A DNA stretch of 17,127 nucleotides from Candidatus Binatia bacterium (lineage in GTDB: Bacteria > Desulfobacterota_B > Binatia > UBA9968 > JAJDTQ01), in the NCBI GenBank assembly GCA_022827045.1, contig JAJDTQ010000054.1, positions 1 to 17,127 of the forward strand. The letters run 5' to 3'. Below are positions 1-7,643 of the stretch, piece by piece. Numbering within the stretch: position 1 is the first letter of the stretch; the number at the start of each line of letters is the position of its first letter. The notes beneath the pieces are model-generated. The model made no database searches, had not been told where the DNA came from, and saw nothing but the letters and a program-made list of their open reading frames with translations. Position numbers and translations under genes: made by a program.

Positions 1-1
1 C

Positions 2-289
2 AACGACAAGGGCGAGATCGAGGTTCCCTTCACGCTCCGGGGAACCATCCCGGCCCTGAAGCTGCGGCCGCGGCTCGAACCCATCCCCCTCCGGACCCTG
101 CTGGGAATAAGCGTGCGCAACGGGGTGCAAGGGCTCCTGGAGGCGATCTCGGGGGCGGATTCCAGCACACGCGGAAAGGAGACCGGGGAGGGCGGAACGG
201 AGACTCCGAAGAAACCCGGGGAGGCGGACGCCGATCCGATCCTGAAACTTATCGAACGGGCTCTCAAGCCGTTCCGCGGCGAGCGGTGA
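2..289 (+). CDS. C-terminal end of an AsmA-like envelope protein (partial)
   Basis: The window opens inside this gene; 95 codons and a TGA are visible. The first part reads GEIEVPFTLRGTIPALKLRP, which resembles the end of AsmA-family proteins, where a conserved 'vPf.i.GT...P' strand precedes the terminus. AsmA-like proteins are inner-membrane-anchored periplasmic proteins linked to outer-membrane assembly and lipid transport. The final third is a low-complexity Gly/Glu/Lys linker (residues about 55-78) followed by a short basic helix ending PFRGER. No start, signal or membrane anchor can be judged because the 5' part is outside the window. The family call rests on a short stretch only; another beta-rich periplasmic protein is possible. 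Confidence 0.5.
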   Translation, partial: NDKGEIEVPFTLRGTIPALKLRPRLEPIPLRTLLGISVRNGVQGLLEAISGADSSTRGKETGEGGTETPKKPGEADADPILKLIERALKPFRGER

Positions 290-614
290 ATCCGCGGAGG
301 AATCCCGCGCCTCGCCGGGGCTTCCTGATCGTCCCGGCACCGCCCGGGTCAGCCGCCCCGTGCCGGGCCATAGCCGGCAGCTGTGGCCCTGACCGTCATC
401 TTCGCGCCAGTGTCCGGCCGGAGCGACACTCACCCGGCTAGTCCTGCCGACGTTGGTGAAGACTCCAAAGAGCTGAAGTTTCGTGGCTTGAAGGGTTCGT
501 GGCGACAAACCGGGAAGGGATGGATGGCTATGAGGCCACAGGGCCGTATACCGCTGAGGTGAGGGATCCGTGCTGGACCACATCCCACAGCACGCCAAAT
601 CGAAGGAGTGCCGC
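290..614. other. Intergenic stretch without a supported gene
   Basis: I see no convincing coding frame on either strand between the AsmA-like gene and the next gene. The first 100 bases after the stop are very GC-rich and contain inverted GC blocks (CCCGGCAC near 333 and GTGCCGGG near 360) that could form a terminator-like stem, but no T-tract follows. The last bases include two possible ribosome-binding sites for the following gene, GAGGTGAGG (556-564) and AAGGAG (603-608). Confidence 0.5.
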
Positions 615-1178
615 GTGGACCGGGAGACCGTATCTGAAATCGTGCGCCATTCCCTGAACGAAGCGTTCGCCGCCCTGCACAGACAGGGCGCCGGCGCCGG
701 GGAGTGGACGAAAGAGATCAAGACGCAACTGTGCCTTGCCGGATCGTCGCAACAGCCGCCGCTCCACGTCTGCGCCTCGGGCGTCGAAGCCGCCGACAAC
801 GGGGAGTGGCTGTACGACGTTTGCTGGCTCAGGTATGGAGAAGCGGTTCCTTTGGGGGAGCCTCAAGCAGGTCCCGGGCTCGACTGCCTGACCGAGGCTG
901 TTCTGATCCTGGAGTGTGAGTGGTCGGATGGAGGCCTGGACCGGGGGCGGATAAGGGACCGCTTCCAGAAACTCCTGGTTGGACGGGCTCGCGTCCGCTG
1001 CATGATATGGGAGGACGACAGGGAGGAAGACGATCCAGGGGTGGCGGAATGGCTGGTCGGTATGATGATGGAGCGCCTGGAGACGGCTCCTGACGATTTC
1101 TACCTGCTCGCCCGCCATACCGGCCGGGGTTTCCAGTACTGGCACCCCCACGGAAACGGAACGGTCTACCCGATGTAG
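615..1178 (+). CDS. Conserved-type hypothetical protein, possible PD-(D/E)XK-like fold
   Basis: I do not recognise a named family. The protein is 187 aa from the GTG at 615, chosen because AAGGAG lies six bases upstream; a longer GTG start at 570 (202 aa) is also possible. The centre has the pattern WLYDVCWL, then about 30 residues later LILECEW, then DRFQKLL and a hydrophobic strand RVRCMIWE. The order Asp...Glu-x-Glu...Lys-like spacing recalls restriction-endonuclease-like (PD-(D/E)XK) folds in many uncharacterised bacterial proteins; this is inference, not a match. It has no signal peptide or membrane segment, so it is probably cytoplasmic. It stands alone and converges on the minus-strand YHS gene. 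The opposite strand has a long overlapping frame (528-1151) with less protein-like composition. Confidence 0.6.
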   Translation: MDRETVSEIVRHSLNEAFAALHRQGAGAGEWTKEIKTQLCLAGSSQQPPLHVCASGVEAADNGEWLYDVCWLRYGEAVPLGEPQAGPGLDCLTEAVLILECEWSDGGLDRGRIRDRFQKLLVGRARVRCMIWEDDREEDDPGVAEWLVGMMMERLETAPDDFYLLARHTGRGFQYWHPHGNGTVYPM

Positions 1179-1266
1179 GCGGAGGCTGTTGATCGCCGCC
1201 GCCGTCCGGGATTCCCTCGCCAGGCACCGCCTGGAGAAGGCAGGCTGGCCGAACGCCGAGTTCCGG

Positions 1267-1295
1267 CTGTAGGGCGACCGTAGGTCGCCCTACAG
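1267..1295. terminator. 13-bp perfect inverted repeat between convergent genes
   Basis: Arms 1267-1279 and 1283-1295 are exact reverse complements around a GTA loop (CTGTAGGGCGACC and its complement). The hairpin sits between the stop of the plus-strand gene (1178) and the stop of the minus-strand YHS gene (1360). This position suits a bidirectional terminator, but neither side has a proper T-tract immediately after the stem, so a dispersed REP-like palindrome is an equally good reading. Confidence 0.5.
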
Positions 1296-1359
1296 GTCAG
1301 CCGCCTTGCCCACAAAAAAATCCTGCGCAATCTGTGCCTGGAATCTACGGGACGCGACA

Positions 1360-1830
1360 CTAGGCGCCCGCCAGGAGCTTGGGCCAGTTGACGTCGGCCT
1401 TGGCGATGTTGCCGGGGATATCCTGGGACCACTGCTCCCGCACTCCCAGGCTGTAGTTGAGGTAGAGCTTGCCGTCCACGATGCTCCAGGCGTCCGGGTC
1501 GATGGAGGCGGTGCCGCCGTTGCTCACCGCCCAGGCGCAGTAGCCGCCGTACCGGGGTGCGTACTTCTCGGGGTCGCCCTCGAACAGCGCCTTGTTCTCG
1601 GCGCTTGCGAAGGACCAGATGGCCCCCTTCCACTTCGCCCGGTGCGCCCGCTTGCCCGCCACCGGCTTGCCCTCGGTGTGGTAGGCCACCGGGTCGTATC
1701 CCCGGATGGCCCCGCCGAAAAAGGTGGAGAACACCGGATCGACGGCCCAGGCCGTGCCCGCCGGCGCAAGCAGAGCGGCGATCAAAAGCATGGGCACGAC
1801 CGCCCGCCGGACTCGCTGTGGGCAACTCAT
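1360..1830 (-). CDS. Secreted YHS-domain protein
   Basis: The protein is 156 aa from the ATG at 1830, chosen over an upstream in-frame ATG at 1911 because AGGAG lies seven bases before it and a signal peptide then starts at residue 1. Residues 1-29 form a basic N-region, a Leu/Ala hydrophobic core and an AWA cleavage site. Residues about 44-105 are a YHS domain: GYDPVAYHTEGKPVAG, then WSFASAENKALFEGDPEKY and APRYGGYCAWAVSNG. YHS domains are small, often metal-associated modules in copper or heavy-metal proteins and in periplasmic proteins of unknown role. The tail (DAWSIVDGKLYLNYS...W...NWPKL) is the usual extension of secreted YHS proteins. It is probably a periplasmic protein transcribed alone. 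Family call is firm; biochemical function is unknown. Confidence 0.85.
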   Translation of the reverse strand: MSCPQRVRRAVVPMLLIAALLAPAGTAWAVDPVFSTFFGGAIRGYDPVAYHTEGKPVAGKRAHRAKWKGAIWSFASAENKALFEGDPEKYAPRYGGYCAWAVSNGGTASIDPDAWSIVDGKLYLNYSLGVREQWSQDIPGNIAKADVNWPKLLAGA

Positions 1831-2062
1831 GGGTGACTCCTGTAGAACCGTAGGAAGATGGTTTGATTTCAGCCGATTCCGGGCGAGTTTGCAATGGTTG
1901 GCGAAAACCAAGAAACCAAAGGAGGACGAAATGGGGCGCAGGTCGAATGCTCCCGATCAGGAGCCCGTCGGGTGAATGTTGCATCCTTGATTCTCCCGGT
2001 TGACAGGTGACTGGCGGGCCGATTCTCTGTTGCGCTAGACTCACACGGGAGGGTGCATCCAC

Positions 2063-3310
2063 GTGAAACTGCCCGGGCTCAAGTTTCTGCTGCTAATCCC
2101 CATGATCGCCGGCGGCGCCTTTGGCGAGACGGTACTGGTCCTCGAAAGCTGGCGGGATGACGACCGGGCCGTCTGGCGGGAAAGGATCCTGCCGGTCTTC
2201 GAGGCCGCCCATCCTGGCATCCGTGTGCGGTTCCGGCCGTCAGAACCGGCGGACTACGATGCGGCCCTGAGCGCCCGGCTTGCGGCGGGCACGGCCGGGG
2301 ACCTGATCGCCTGCCGCCCGTTCGACGCCTCCCTGGCGCTCTACAAGGCGGGACACCTCGACGGTCTCGACGGACTGTCGGGAATGGCCCATTTCCCGCG
2401 CGCCGCGAAATCGGCCTGGCAGACCGATGACGGGTCCGCGACCTTCTGTGTGCCGGTGGCGGCCGTGATTCACGGGTTCCTCTACAACCGGGAAGCGTTC
2501 CGCGCCCTCGGTCTCGATCCGCCCGAAACGGAAGCGGAGCTCTTCGCAATCCTGGAAGCGGTCCGGGACCACGGCGCCTGGATACCGCTGGCCCTTGGGG
2601 TCCGTGACCGGTGGGAAGCCGCCACCATGGGATACAACAACATCGGACCGGCCTACTGGAAGGGCGAGGAAGGGCGCCGGGCGCTGATTGCCGGTCGGCA
2701 GAAGCTGACCGACGAGCCGTGGATTGCGCCCTACCGGACGCTGGCTAGGTGGCGCCGTTATCTGGGAGAAGGATACGGGAAGCGGTCCTACAGGGACAGC
2801 CAGGCGCTGTTCGCGCGTGGCCGCGCGGCCGTCTACCCCGCCGGCAGCTGGGAGATCGCCGTTCTCGGCGCAAGGGCCGGTTTCGCGATGGGCGCCTTCC
2901 GTCCGCCCGTGCGGAAGGCCGGCGACCCGTGCTACATCTCGGACCACACCGACATGGGCATCGGTCTGAACGCCGGCAGCCGTAACAAGGCGGCTGCCCG
3001 CGCCTTTCTGGAGTGGGTCGCTTCGGCCGGGTTCGCCCGGCTCCATGCCACGGCGCTGCCCGGCTTCTTCCCGCTTTCCGCTCATCCGGTGGAGATCGAC
3101 GACCCTCTGGCCCGGGTGTTCCTGTCGTGGCGCGGCCGCTGCCGTTCGACCATTCGTTTCGCTTCGCATCTCCTGTCACGGGGCAAGCCGAGTCTGGAAC
3201 GGGCAAACTGGGATGCTTCGGTCGCCGCGATTACGGGCGCTTCAACCGCCGAGGAACTCGGCGCCCGGCTCCAGGAAGGGCTTGCAGGGTGGTACGCGCC
3301 GCATCGATAG
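2063..3310 (+). CDS. ABC-type extracellular solute-binding protein (family 1 type)
   Basis: 415 aa from a GTG start at 2063; GGGAGGG (2047-2053) is the likely ribosome-binding site. Residues 1-21 are a signal peptide ending AFG. The mature start ETVLVLESWRDDDRAVWRER followed by FEAAHPGIRVRFRP is the classic opening of sugar/oligosaccharide-type binding proteins (SBP_bac_1), and GDLIACRPFDASLALYKAGHL is the usual next strand-helix. Later markers are VPVAAVIHGFLYNREAFRALG, the AAVYPAGSWEIAVL pocket strand and NAGSRNKAAARAFLEWVAS. Such proteins capture a ligand in the periplasm and deliver it to an ABC permease. No permease or ATPase gene is adjacent, so the partner must lie elsewhere and the substrate cannot be assigned. 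A TTGACA at 2000-2005 could be its -35 element but no good -10 is seen. Confidence 0.85.
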   Translation: MKLPGLKFLLLIPMIAGGAFGETVLVLESWRDDDRAVWRERILPVFEAAHPGIRVRFRPSEPADYDAALSARLAAGTAGDLIACRPFDASLALYKAGHLDGLDGLSGMAHFPRAAKSAWQTDDGSATFCVPVAAVIHGFLYNREAFRALGLDPPETEAELFAILEAVRDHGAWIPLALGVRDRWEAATMGYNNIGPAYWKGEEGRRALIAGRQKLTDEPWIAPYRTLARWRRYLGEGYGKRSYRDSQALFARGRAAVYPAGSWEIAVLGARAGFAMGAFRPPVRKAGDPCYISDHTDMGIGLNAGSRNKAAARAFLEWVASAGFARLHATALPGFFPLSAHPVEIDDPLARVFLSWRGRCRSTIRFASHLLSRGKPSLERANWDASVAAITGASTAEELGARLQEGLAGWYAPHR

Positions 3311-3401
3311 GCGTCATGCCCGCCGGGACACGGTGCCTATGGGAACAAAGTACGTATGACGCGGCTACAAGGTGTGGCGGTCCGGTGGAGCTGTCCGTTG
3401 T

Positions 3402-3578
3402 TCATTGTCGTCCATCTTCCTTGTTCGGCTCGGGCCCGTCCACTTCGACCTCCCGACGAATGCTGCGGCCGAGATCCCGCGTCTTGCTGTATTGGTGTGA
3501 GCCCATGAGGAACACAATGGCGACGCATACGATGACGAACAGGATGGCGAGAGTGCCAGCGACGATGAGCGTTGTCAT
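3402..3578 (-). CDS. 58-aa single-pass membrane protein
   Basis: A short minus-strand frame begins with ATG at 3578 and ends with TGA at 3402-3404. It encodes MTTLIVAGTLAILFVIVCVA and a few more hydrophobic residues, then a polar tail with KTRDLGRSIRREVEVD and a Glu/Asp/Lys-rich end. The architecture is a short N-terminus, one transmembrane helix (residues 4-25) and a charged cytoplasmic tail of about 33 residues. The clean split between membrane and charged regions supports a real gene despite the weak ribosome-binding site (AGGTAG). It lies downstream of the thermonuclease-like gene on the same strand, separated by 243 bases. No family is recognised. Confidence 0.6.
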   Translation of the reverse strand: MTTLIVAGTLAILFVIVCVAIVFLMGSHQYSKTRDLGRSIRREVEVDGPEPNKEDGRQ

Positions 3579-3821
3579 GGCGGTCTACCTACGGGTGCGG
3601 AGATACGGCAGGGAACGCGGAGGGCCTCAGTAATCTGCGCCTCCCACGGCGGAAGGAGATCGGCCGCCGAATCTCCGCACCGCCGGTCAATACGGCATGA
3701 AGGTCCGGAAGCGCGGCGTGATGTCGTCCCTCGCCACGCTCGTTCTTGGTTCGAGCGCCCCGCAAGTCGCACTCTGGTCACCCGTTCGGCCGGTTGCATC
3801 GCTGGAGAATTTCGACCGGCG

Positions 3822-4727
3822 TCACCGCCGCGACCGCCGCCAACCCGCCGCCCGGGCTTCGGCCTCGGTGCAGAACCAGCGCTCTCCCCGGGACGGACTG
3901 ATGCGCGTGCTCTCGTAGTATCGACCGCCGGGCACGTGATAGATGCGAGCGCCCTTGCGGCTGATGTTCCCCTTGATGCGGCATCGGCTGGCTCCCGGGC
4001 GGGCAGTTCGATCCCTGTTCTGCTGAACGGGTGCGCGGCGGGAGTCCAGGCGGACTCCCTCGCGCCAATTCCAGGGCTCCACGAACCTGCCGCGCCAAAC
4101 GCCCCGCTGCGCAGTTCTTGCCGTAGCCTGCTCGTCCACGTAGTCCGTCGAATACCACCTGTATGCAAGCGCCCATCCCTCCGAGACCAGCTCGGCGTTA
4201 AGGTCCTTGCCGCCCACCGAACACTTTGCCACCATGCGTCCGTAGCGGTCCCGGTCGATCTCCTTGCAGGAGACCGATCGACCCGAGATCCGTTCGGCGA
4301 GGGCCGAAGCCGCCCGCTGGCCGCAACGCCAGCGCCTTCCATCGGCGATACACGTCTGCGCACTCTCCGGCGCATCGATGCCGTGGAGGCGAACACGCAC
4401 CCCGTTCATGTCGAGGGTGTCTCCGTCAACCGCCCTGGCCCGCCCTGAGAGCACTTCAGCCTGCCCGTTGCGGTCGTGTGTCGGGCGATTCGGGCGGGTC
4501 GGTATACGCCCCCCATCTTCGACACCGAGCCGACGTACCGTACTCTCCGTGACCGTCAGAACCGCGTTCCCGGTTCGTACAACCAACCGGGGCATTTCGT
4601 CGGGCCAATACGACCATGCCGAAACCAACAGCAGCGACACGACCACCGCAGCACGAACCGCGAGGACCACGATCCGCCGCTTCAGACGCCACCAATAGTA
4701 GAAAGCACTGTACACGGCTCTTGTCAC
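3822..4727 (-). CDS. Membrane-anchored thermonuclease (SNase-like) family protein
   Basis: 301 aa from GTG at 4727; a second GTG at 4715 (297 aa) has a better-spaced GAGGTG upstream and may be the true start. Residues about 18-39 are a transmembrane helix or uncleaved signal. Residues about 94-215 form an SNase (thermonuclease) domain: DGDT (101-104), VRLHGIDAPE (112-121) and DRYGR (160-164). These match the calcium ligands and the two catalytic arginines plus glutamate of staphylococcal nuclease (here R113, E121 and R164), so the active site looks intact. Such enzymes cut DNA and RNA phosphodiesters, here probably on the periplasmic side. Residues 248-301 form a small C-terminal domain (CRIKGNISRKGARIYHVPGG...YYEST...WFCTEAEARAAGWR) often found after SNase domains in proteobacteria. 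It diverges from the coiled-coil gene at 4855 across a 127-base spacer. Confidence 0.88.
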   Translation of the reverse strand: MTRAVYSAFYYWWRLKRRIVVLAVRAAVVVSLLLVSAWSYWPDEMPRLVVRTGNAVLTVTESTVRRLGVEDGGRIPTRPNRPTHDRNGQAEVLSGRARAVDGDTLDMNGVRVRLHGIDAPESAQTCIADGRRWRCGQRAASALAERISGRSVSCKEIDRDRYGRMVAKCSVGGKDLNAELVSEGWALAYRWYSTDYVDEQATARTAQRGVWRGRFVEPWNWREGVRLDSRRAPVQQNRDRTARPGASRCRIKGNISRKGARIYHVPGGRYYESTRISPSRGERWFCTEAEARAAGWRRSRR

Positions 4728-4819
4728 CTCACCCTGTGCGATGCTCGGACCGCTCAGCGTGCAGCCACACTTGGCGCTGGCCCGGGCCGCAGACGGAGAC
4801 GATAGACTTTACGTTATCC

Positions 4820-4848
4820 TTGTCGTGCATCGGTGGGGTTGCTATGAT
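4820..4848 (+). promoter_or_regulatory. Promoter of coiled-coil gene copy 1, predicted leaderless
   Basis: TTGTCG (4820-4825), a 17-base spacer and TATGAT (4843-4848) form a sigma-70-type promoter. Only six bases separate the -10 hexamer from the ATG at 4855, so transcription should start at or next to the A of the ATG. No Shine-Dalgarno sequence lies at a useful distance. The same geometry, base for base in length, precedes the second copy at 11909-11937. Confidence 0.65.
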
Positions 4849-4854
4849 CGAACC

Positions 4855-5367
4855 ATGGCTGAGGCTATCGCCTTCGACACCCATCGCTTCGTCAAACGCC
4901 TGACGGAGAGCGGCTTCACCGAAAAGCAGGCCGAAACCCTCGCCGAAGAGCATGTCGCCCTCCTCAACGCCAACCTCGCCACCAAGGCCGATATCGCCGC
5001 GGTCAAGGCCGACATTGCCAGGGTCGAGGCTAGCATGGATGCTCTGCGGCAGGAAACCGTAGCCGGCATCGAAGCCCTGCGACAGGGGACCAGGGCCGAC
5101 ATCGCCAGGGTCGAAGCAGGCATCGATGCCCTGCGACAAGAGACCAGAGCCGATGTCGCCAGGGTCGAGGCAGGCATTGATGCCCTGCGACAAGAAACCA
5201 GGGCCGAGATCGAAGCCTTGCGACAGGAAACCAAGGCCGGCATCGAAACCGTGCGGCACGAAACCACCGCAACCATTGAGTCGGTGAAGGCCGACCTTGT
5301 GAAGTGGCTGTTCGGCGCGCTGATCGCCCAGGGCGGCCTGATCGTCGCCCTCGTCAAACTTCTATAG
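4855..5367 (+). CDS. CCDC90/DUF1640-type coiled-coil membrane protein, copy 1
   Basis: 170 aa from ATG 4855, where similarity to copy 2 begins; an upstream in-frame ATG at 4741 is unlikely because it would translate through the promoter. Domain order: an N-terminal conserved block FDTHRFVKRLTESGFTEKQA with the AETLAEEHVALLNANLATK continuation (residues 5-46), a coiled coil of repeated ADIARVEAGIDALRQETR-like units (about 47-145), and a C-terminal transmembrane helix WLFGALIAQGGLIVALVKLL. The repeats are 18 and 11 residues long, i.e. hendecad-plus-heptad periods. The family includes bacterial relatives of mitochondrial MCUR1/CCDC90 proteins; in bacteria the role is unknown. It is probably a tail-anchored oligomer with the coiled coil in the cytoplasm. 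Copy 2 (11944) has fewer repeats. Confidence 0.82.
   Translation: MAEAIAFDTHRFVKRLTESGFTEKQAETLAEEHVALLNANLATKADIAAVKADIARVEASMDALRQETVAGIEALRQGTRADIARVEAGIDALRQETRADVARVEAGIDALRQETRAEIEALRQETKAGIETVRHETTATIESVKADLVKWLFGALIAQGGLIVALVKLL
5008..5202 (+). repeat. In-frame tandem repeats encoding the coiled coil
   Basis: 54-base units start at 5008, 5095 and 5149, with a related 33-base unit at 5062-5094 between the first and second. Each 54-base unit encodes an 18-residue block of the form ADIARVEAGIDALRQETR; the 33-base unit encodes an 11-residue block. The second and third 54-base units are nearly identical in DNA, suggesting recent expansion. Copy 2 of the gene lacks most of these units. Confidence 0.75.
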
Positions 5368-6120
5368 CCCCGCTCCCTCTTCCACAACAAGGTATTCAGG
5401 TTCACGGCTCCGCGCGTGAGGCGCCACGGACGCGCCCGGATAAACCGGTTAACCGGTAAGCGTGTAACTGCGGACTCATAACCCGACGCAAGCGTCTCCC
5501 TCGATGGCGCGAAATTACGATCCTCAATGTCTTTGACAATCAGTCCTTGAGGGCTTTGTCAAACTTTCTGATAGCGAAGTTGCAGGCACTTGGTAGAGTG
5601 GGATGACTTCTCCAGGAACACGATCCGCTTCAACTCATAGGCGTCCACGCATGCCCACGTTGTGCCGGACCATGTGACGCGCCAGCTTCGCCATCGATCA
5701 GCACGAAATAGTCACGAACAGGCATCGAACACGACCCCGCCACGCTACATACTGTCTGTAAGCGACACATGTTGGCGATTGACGGCGTGCGTGGGGGCAG
5801 TTGGCGTTTCAGGTTGCGGGACGTGTCATGCCGGAACGTCGACGCGAGCACCTTCCGATCCCCCCGATCATCGCCCCGGTTGCGGGGTAGCGCATCCGGG
5901 TCTCCACGACGTTTGCTCGATCCAGCCGAGGGGCGTCGCCACCGCCCGGTCGTCCGCCTCGACGATCCGCCCGTCGCCGCCCACAATCGCCATTAACGAT
6001 ACCGACTTCGCGCGTTCAGCGGCACGTCCCGGCCGGGCTGATGGACATGTCGGAAACTCTGAGGTGCACGCCGCTCACAGCGCCACGAATCGTCTCACCG
6101 TTCTTGTAACAACGGGGTTC
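5368..6120. other. Gap with short palindromes and eroded minus-strand coding fragments
   Basis: No intact gene is supported. The first 60 bases resemble the DNA downstream of copy 2, including a small hairpin (GCGC 5412-5415 with 5421-5424). A 14-bp perfect palindrome ACCGGTTAACCGGT lies at 5444-5457. Two interleaved inverted repeats occur at 5522-5563. From about 5860 to 6110 the minus strand shows short protein-like runs in changing frames: one ends VHLRVSDMSISPAGTCR (stop near 6017), another starts MAIVGGDGRIVEADDRAVAT (ATG near 5994) and ends about 40 codons later. These look like remnants of a decayed gene, but I cannot name it. Confidence 0.4.
5444..5457. repeat. 14-bp perfect palindrome
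   Basis: ACCGGTTAACCGGT is its own reverse complement. It lies 77 bases after the stop of coiled-coil copy 1 and is absent after copy 2. It could be a dimeric regulator site or chance; no gene begins immediately next to it. Confidence 0.35.
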
Positions 6121-6756
6121 CTACTGACAGTGGAGAGGTTCGTCGAGTACTTCCCGGCAGAATTCAGGATCGCGTATCGGCCCGCCGATTTCGGCCAACC
6201 TCTTCCGCAATACCTTCTTAAAGAAGTCATACTGCCTGGTAGAGGCTTCGTTACTAAGACTGCTCATCCGGTTTTTCTCAATGTGGTCGAACACGTCGAG
6301 GCATCCGTCACCAAAGTCTCTCTTGCAGCTTACCATTTTCCGAAAGAAGCTCTTGTCGGGGACATCCTTTGTAAAGTAATACAGGAAGTCCAAGAGGAAA
6401 ATATTAAGGCGCGGATATTCTGCGGCCACTCGGATAAGGTCGATATTGCTGGCCATCGCTTCGTTGCAGTAGATGTGAGGATAGGCCTCTTCAATGGTGA
6501 TTTCCTCACCGAGGTAACGTTCTCCAATAGCTCTTAGTATTCTTTTGATCCGGTTGAAGTCGTTCTCATTGGCAATCTGGCAAAGCCTCTTCCTGATTCG
6601 AAGAATCAACTCCCTTTTTTCTTCGGATATGGAAGGGTAATCTTGGGAGAGACTTCCCGAAGTATTGGTCGGGACGGCATTGCTGCGGTCACCGGCGGAC
6701 AGAGTGAGGGGGAAGAGGAAAAAGAAGAGAAAAAGGCAAATGTAAAATTGGTTCAT
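6121..6756 (-). CDS. Secreted cysteine-containing hypothetical protein, AT-rich
   Basis: 211 aa from ATG 6756. Residues 1-21 are a signal peptide: few charges, a run of Phe/Leu, and an LSA cleavage motif before GDRSN. The mature part is mostly helical and charged, with six cysteines (59, 97, 144, 152, 200, 210) that could form three disulfides in the periplasm. A middle hydrophobic stretch (about 114-128, YPRLNIFLLDFLYYF) looks like a buried helix. I recognise no family. Base composition is clearly more AT-rich than everything around it and it uses Ile, Asn, Lys and Phe codons rare in its neighbours, which suggests transfer. The ribosome-binding site is weak (GAG about seven bases upstream). 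It stands alone among decayed genes. Secreted orphan proteins of this size include immunity proteins and inhibitors, but nothing here proves such a role. Confidence 0.7.
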   Translation of the reverse strand: MNQFYICLFLFFFLFPLTLSAGDRSNAVPTNTSGSLSQDYPSISEEKRELILRIRKRLCQIANENDFNRIKRILRAIGERYLGEEITIEEAYPHIYCNEAMASNIDLIRVAAEYPRLNIFLLDFLYYFTKDVPDKSFFRKMVSCKRDFGDGCLDVFDHIEKNRMSSLSNEASTRQYDFFKKVLRKRLAEIGGPIRDPEFCREVLDEPLHCQ

Positions 6757-6916
6757 GTCTCAACTCGGCATGAGTGGGCGCTGGTCTGCATCGCCCACAA
6801 CCTCAACAAGCTCGCGGTCCACCGTGCCGCGGCTCAAGCCTGAAAGACCCTCGTCCGGCTTCCTCCGGCCAGAGCATGACCACCCGGAGACTCGAAATGG
6901 CGGCCTTCGGCTGCAC

Positions 6917-7208
6917 TCACGACCTACCGTTACAAACTCTCTCGTCTCCCGTCCTGAGCGGCGCTTGGCAAAACAAACGAAAATCGCCTTGACCGCTACT
7001 CGGACAGGCTCCTAGGCCCTGCACGAACAGCCTCCCGAGAGCCAGCATCGCCCGCCGGTCGCCGCTTGCCGCGGCCGACCGCCACTCGGTCAGCGCCGCG
7101 TCTGGACGTCCCTCATCCCACGCCCGCTGCCCCGCGTCAGAGTCCGCGCCGACGGCGCCGAGACGACTTCCGCGTCAGCAGTACCGCCCAGAACAATTTG
7201 TAAGCCAT
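6917..7208 (-). pseudogene. Frameshifted Sel1-repeat secreted protein remnant
   Basis: A perfect AGGAGG ribosome-binding site lies seven bases before an ATG at 7208, which opens a signal-like MAYKLFWAVLLT and then degenerates into an Arg-rich frame with a stop. One base over, the next frame reads AGQRAWDEGRPDAALTEWRS, then AAASGDRRAMLALGRLFVQG. This is the consensus of a Sel1 (SLR/TPR-like) repeat: 'A..Y..GDy..A...W...A..G...A...LG.lY..G.G'. Only one repeat remains before similarity stops at about 7010; the frame runs on to a TGA at 6917-6919 without further repeats. The frameshift lies near 7150-7170. Sel1 proteins are usually secreted scaffolds. This copy is a pseudogene or, less likely, carries a sequencing error. 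Confidence 0.6.
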
Positions 7209-7643
7209 ACTCAGACCTCCTGACCTAGCTCGGTGTCTAGCAAGAAAGAATGCCCGTGCGTAGTCTCGCATGCGGAATTCGGGGAGCCCCCACCACGGCG
7301 GGAGGTGATCATTCCTTGTAAGGAAGACGACCTGAAGCAGGAGCCTGGAGTGTACGGAACGTAGAGTGGCGCGAGACTGCCCGGTTCAGTTCATAGTCCC
7401 GCCAGTGCTCGTGACCGTGTCCCTAATCGCCGTCATGGTCGTCGCCGTTCCAGGTCCAACACCCAGCCGGCGTGCGTCGTGGGCCGACGGCGTCCTGACC
7501 CGCCCCGCCCGACGTCGAGGGCAACGGAAAGACCGCAGGCGATGAAGGCGGTCCGTTTCCCCGTTCCCGTCCCGCTCACCAGAGGCTCCGGGGTGAGATT
7601 GAACCGCGCCTTGCCGGTGCTCGATGGCTCAGATGTATTGCCG

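Noticed and set aside
528..1151. 207-codon open frame on the minus strand opposite the 187-aa gene
   Set aside because: Composition is Pro/Arg/Gly-rich without family-like patterns; the plus-strand frame has a good ribosome-binding site and protein-like strands and helices, so this is a shadow.
3575..3799. Minus-strand 74-aa frame whose TGA overlaps the ATG of the 58-aa membrane gene
   Set aside because: The ATGA overlap is suggestive of coupling, but there is no ribosome-binding site and the sequence is Arg/Ser-rich with no secondary-structure pattern.
5662..6537. 291-codon plus-strand open frame
   Set aside because: Its second half is the antisense of the well-supported signal-peptide gene at 6121-6756, and the first half is low in protein-like features.
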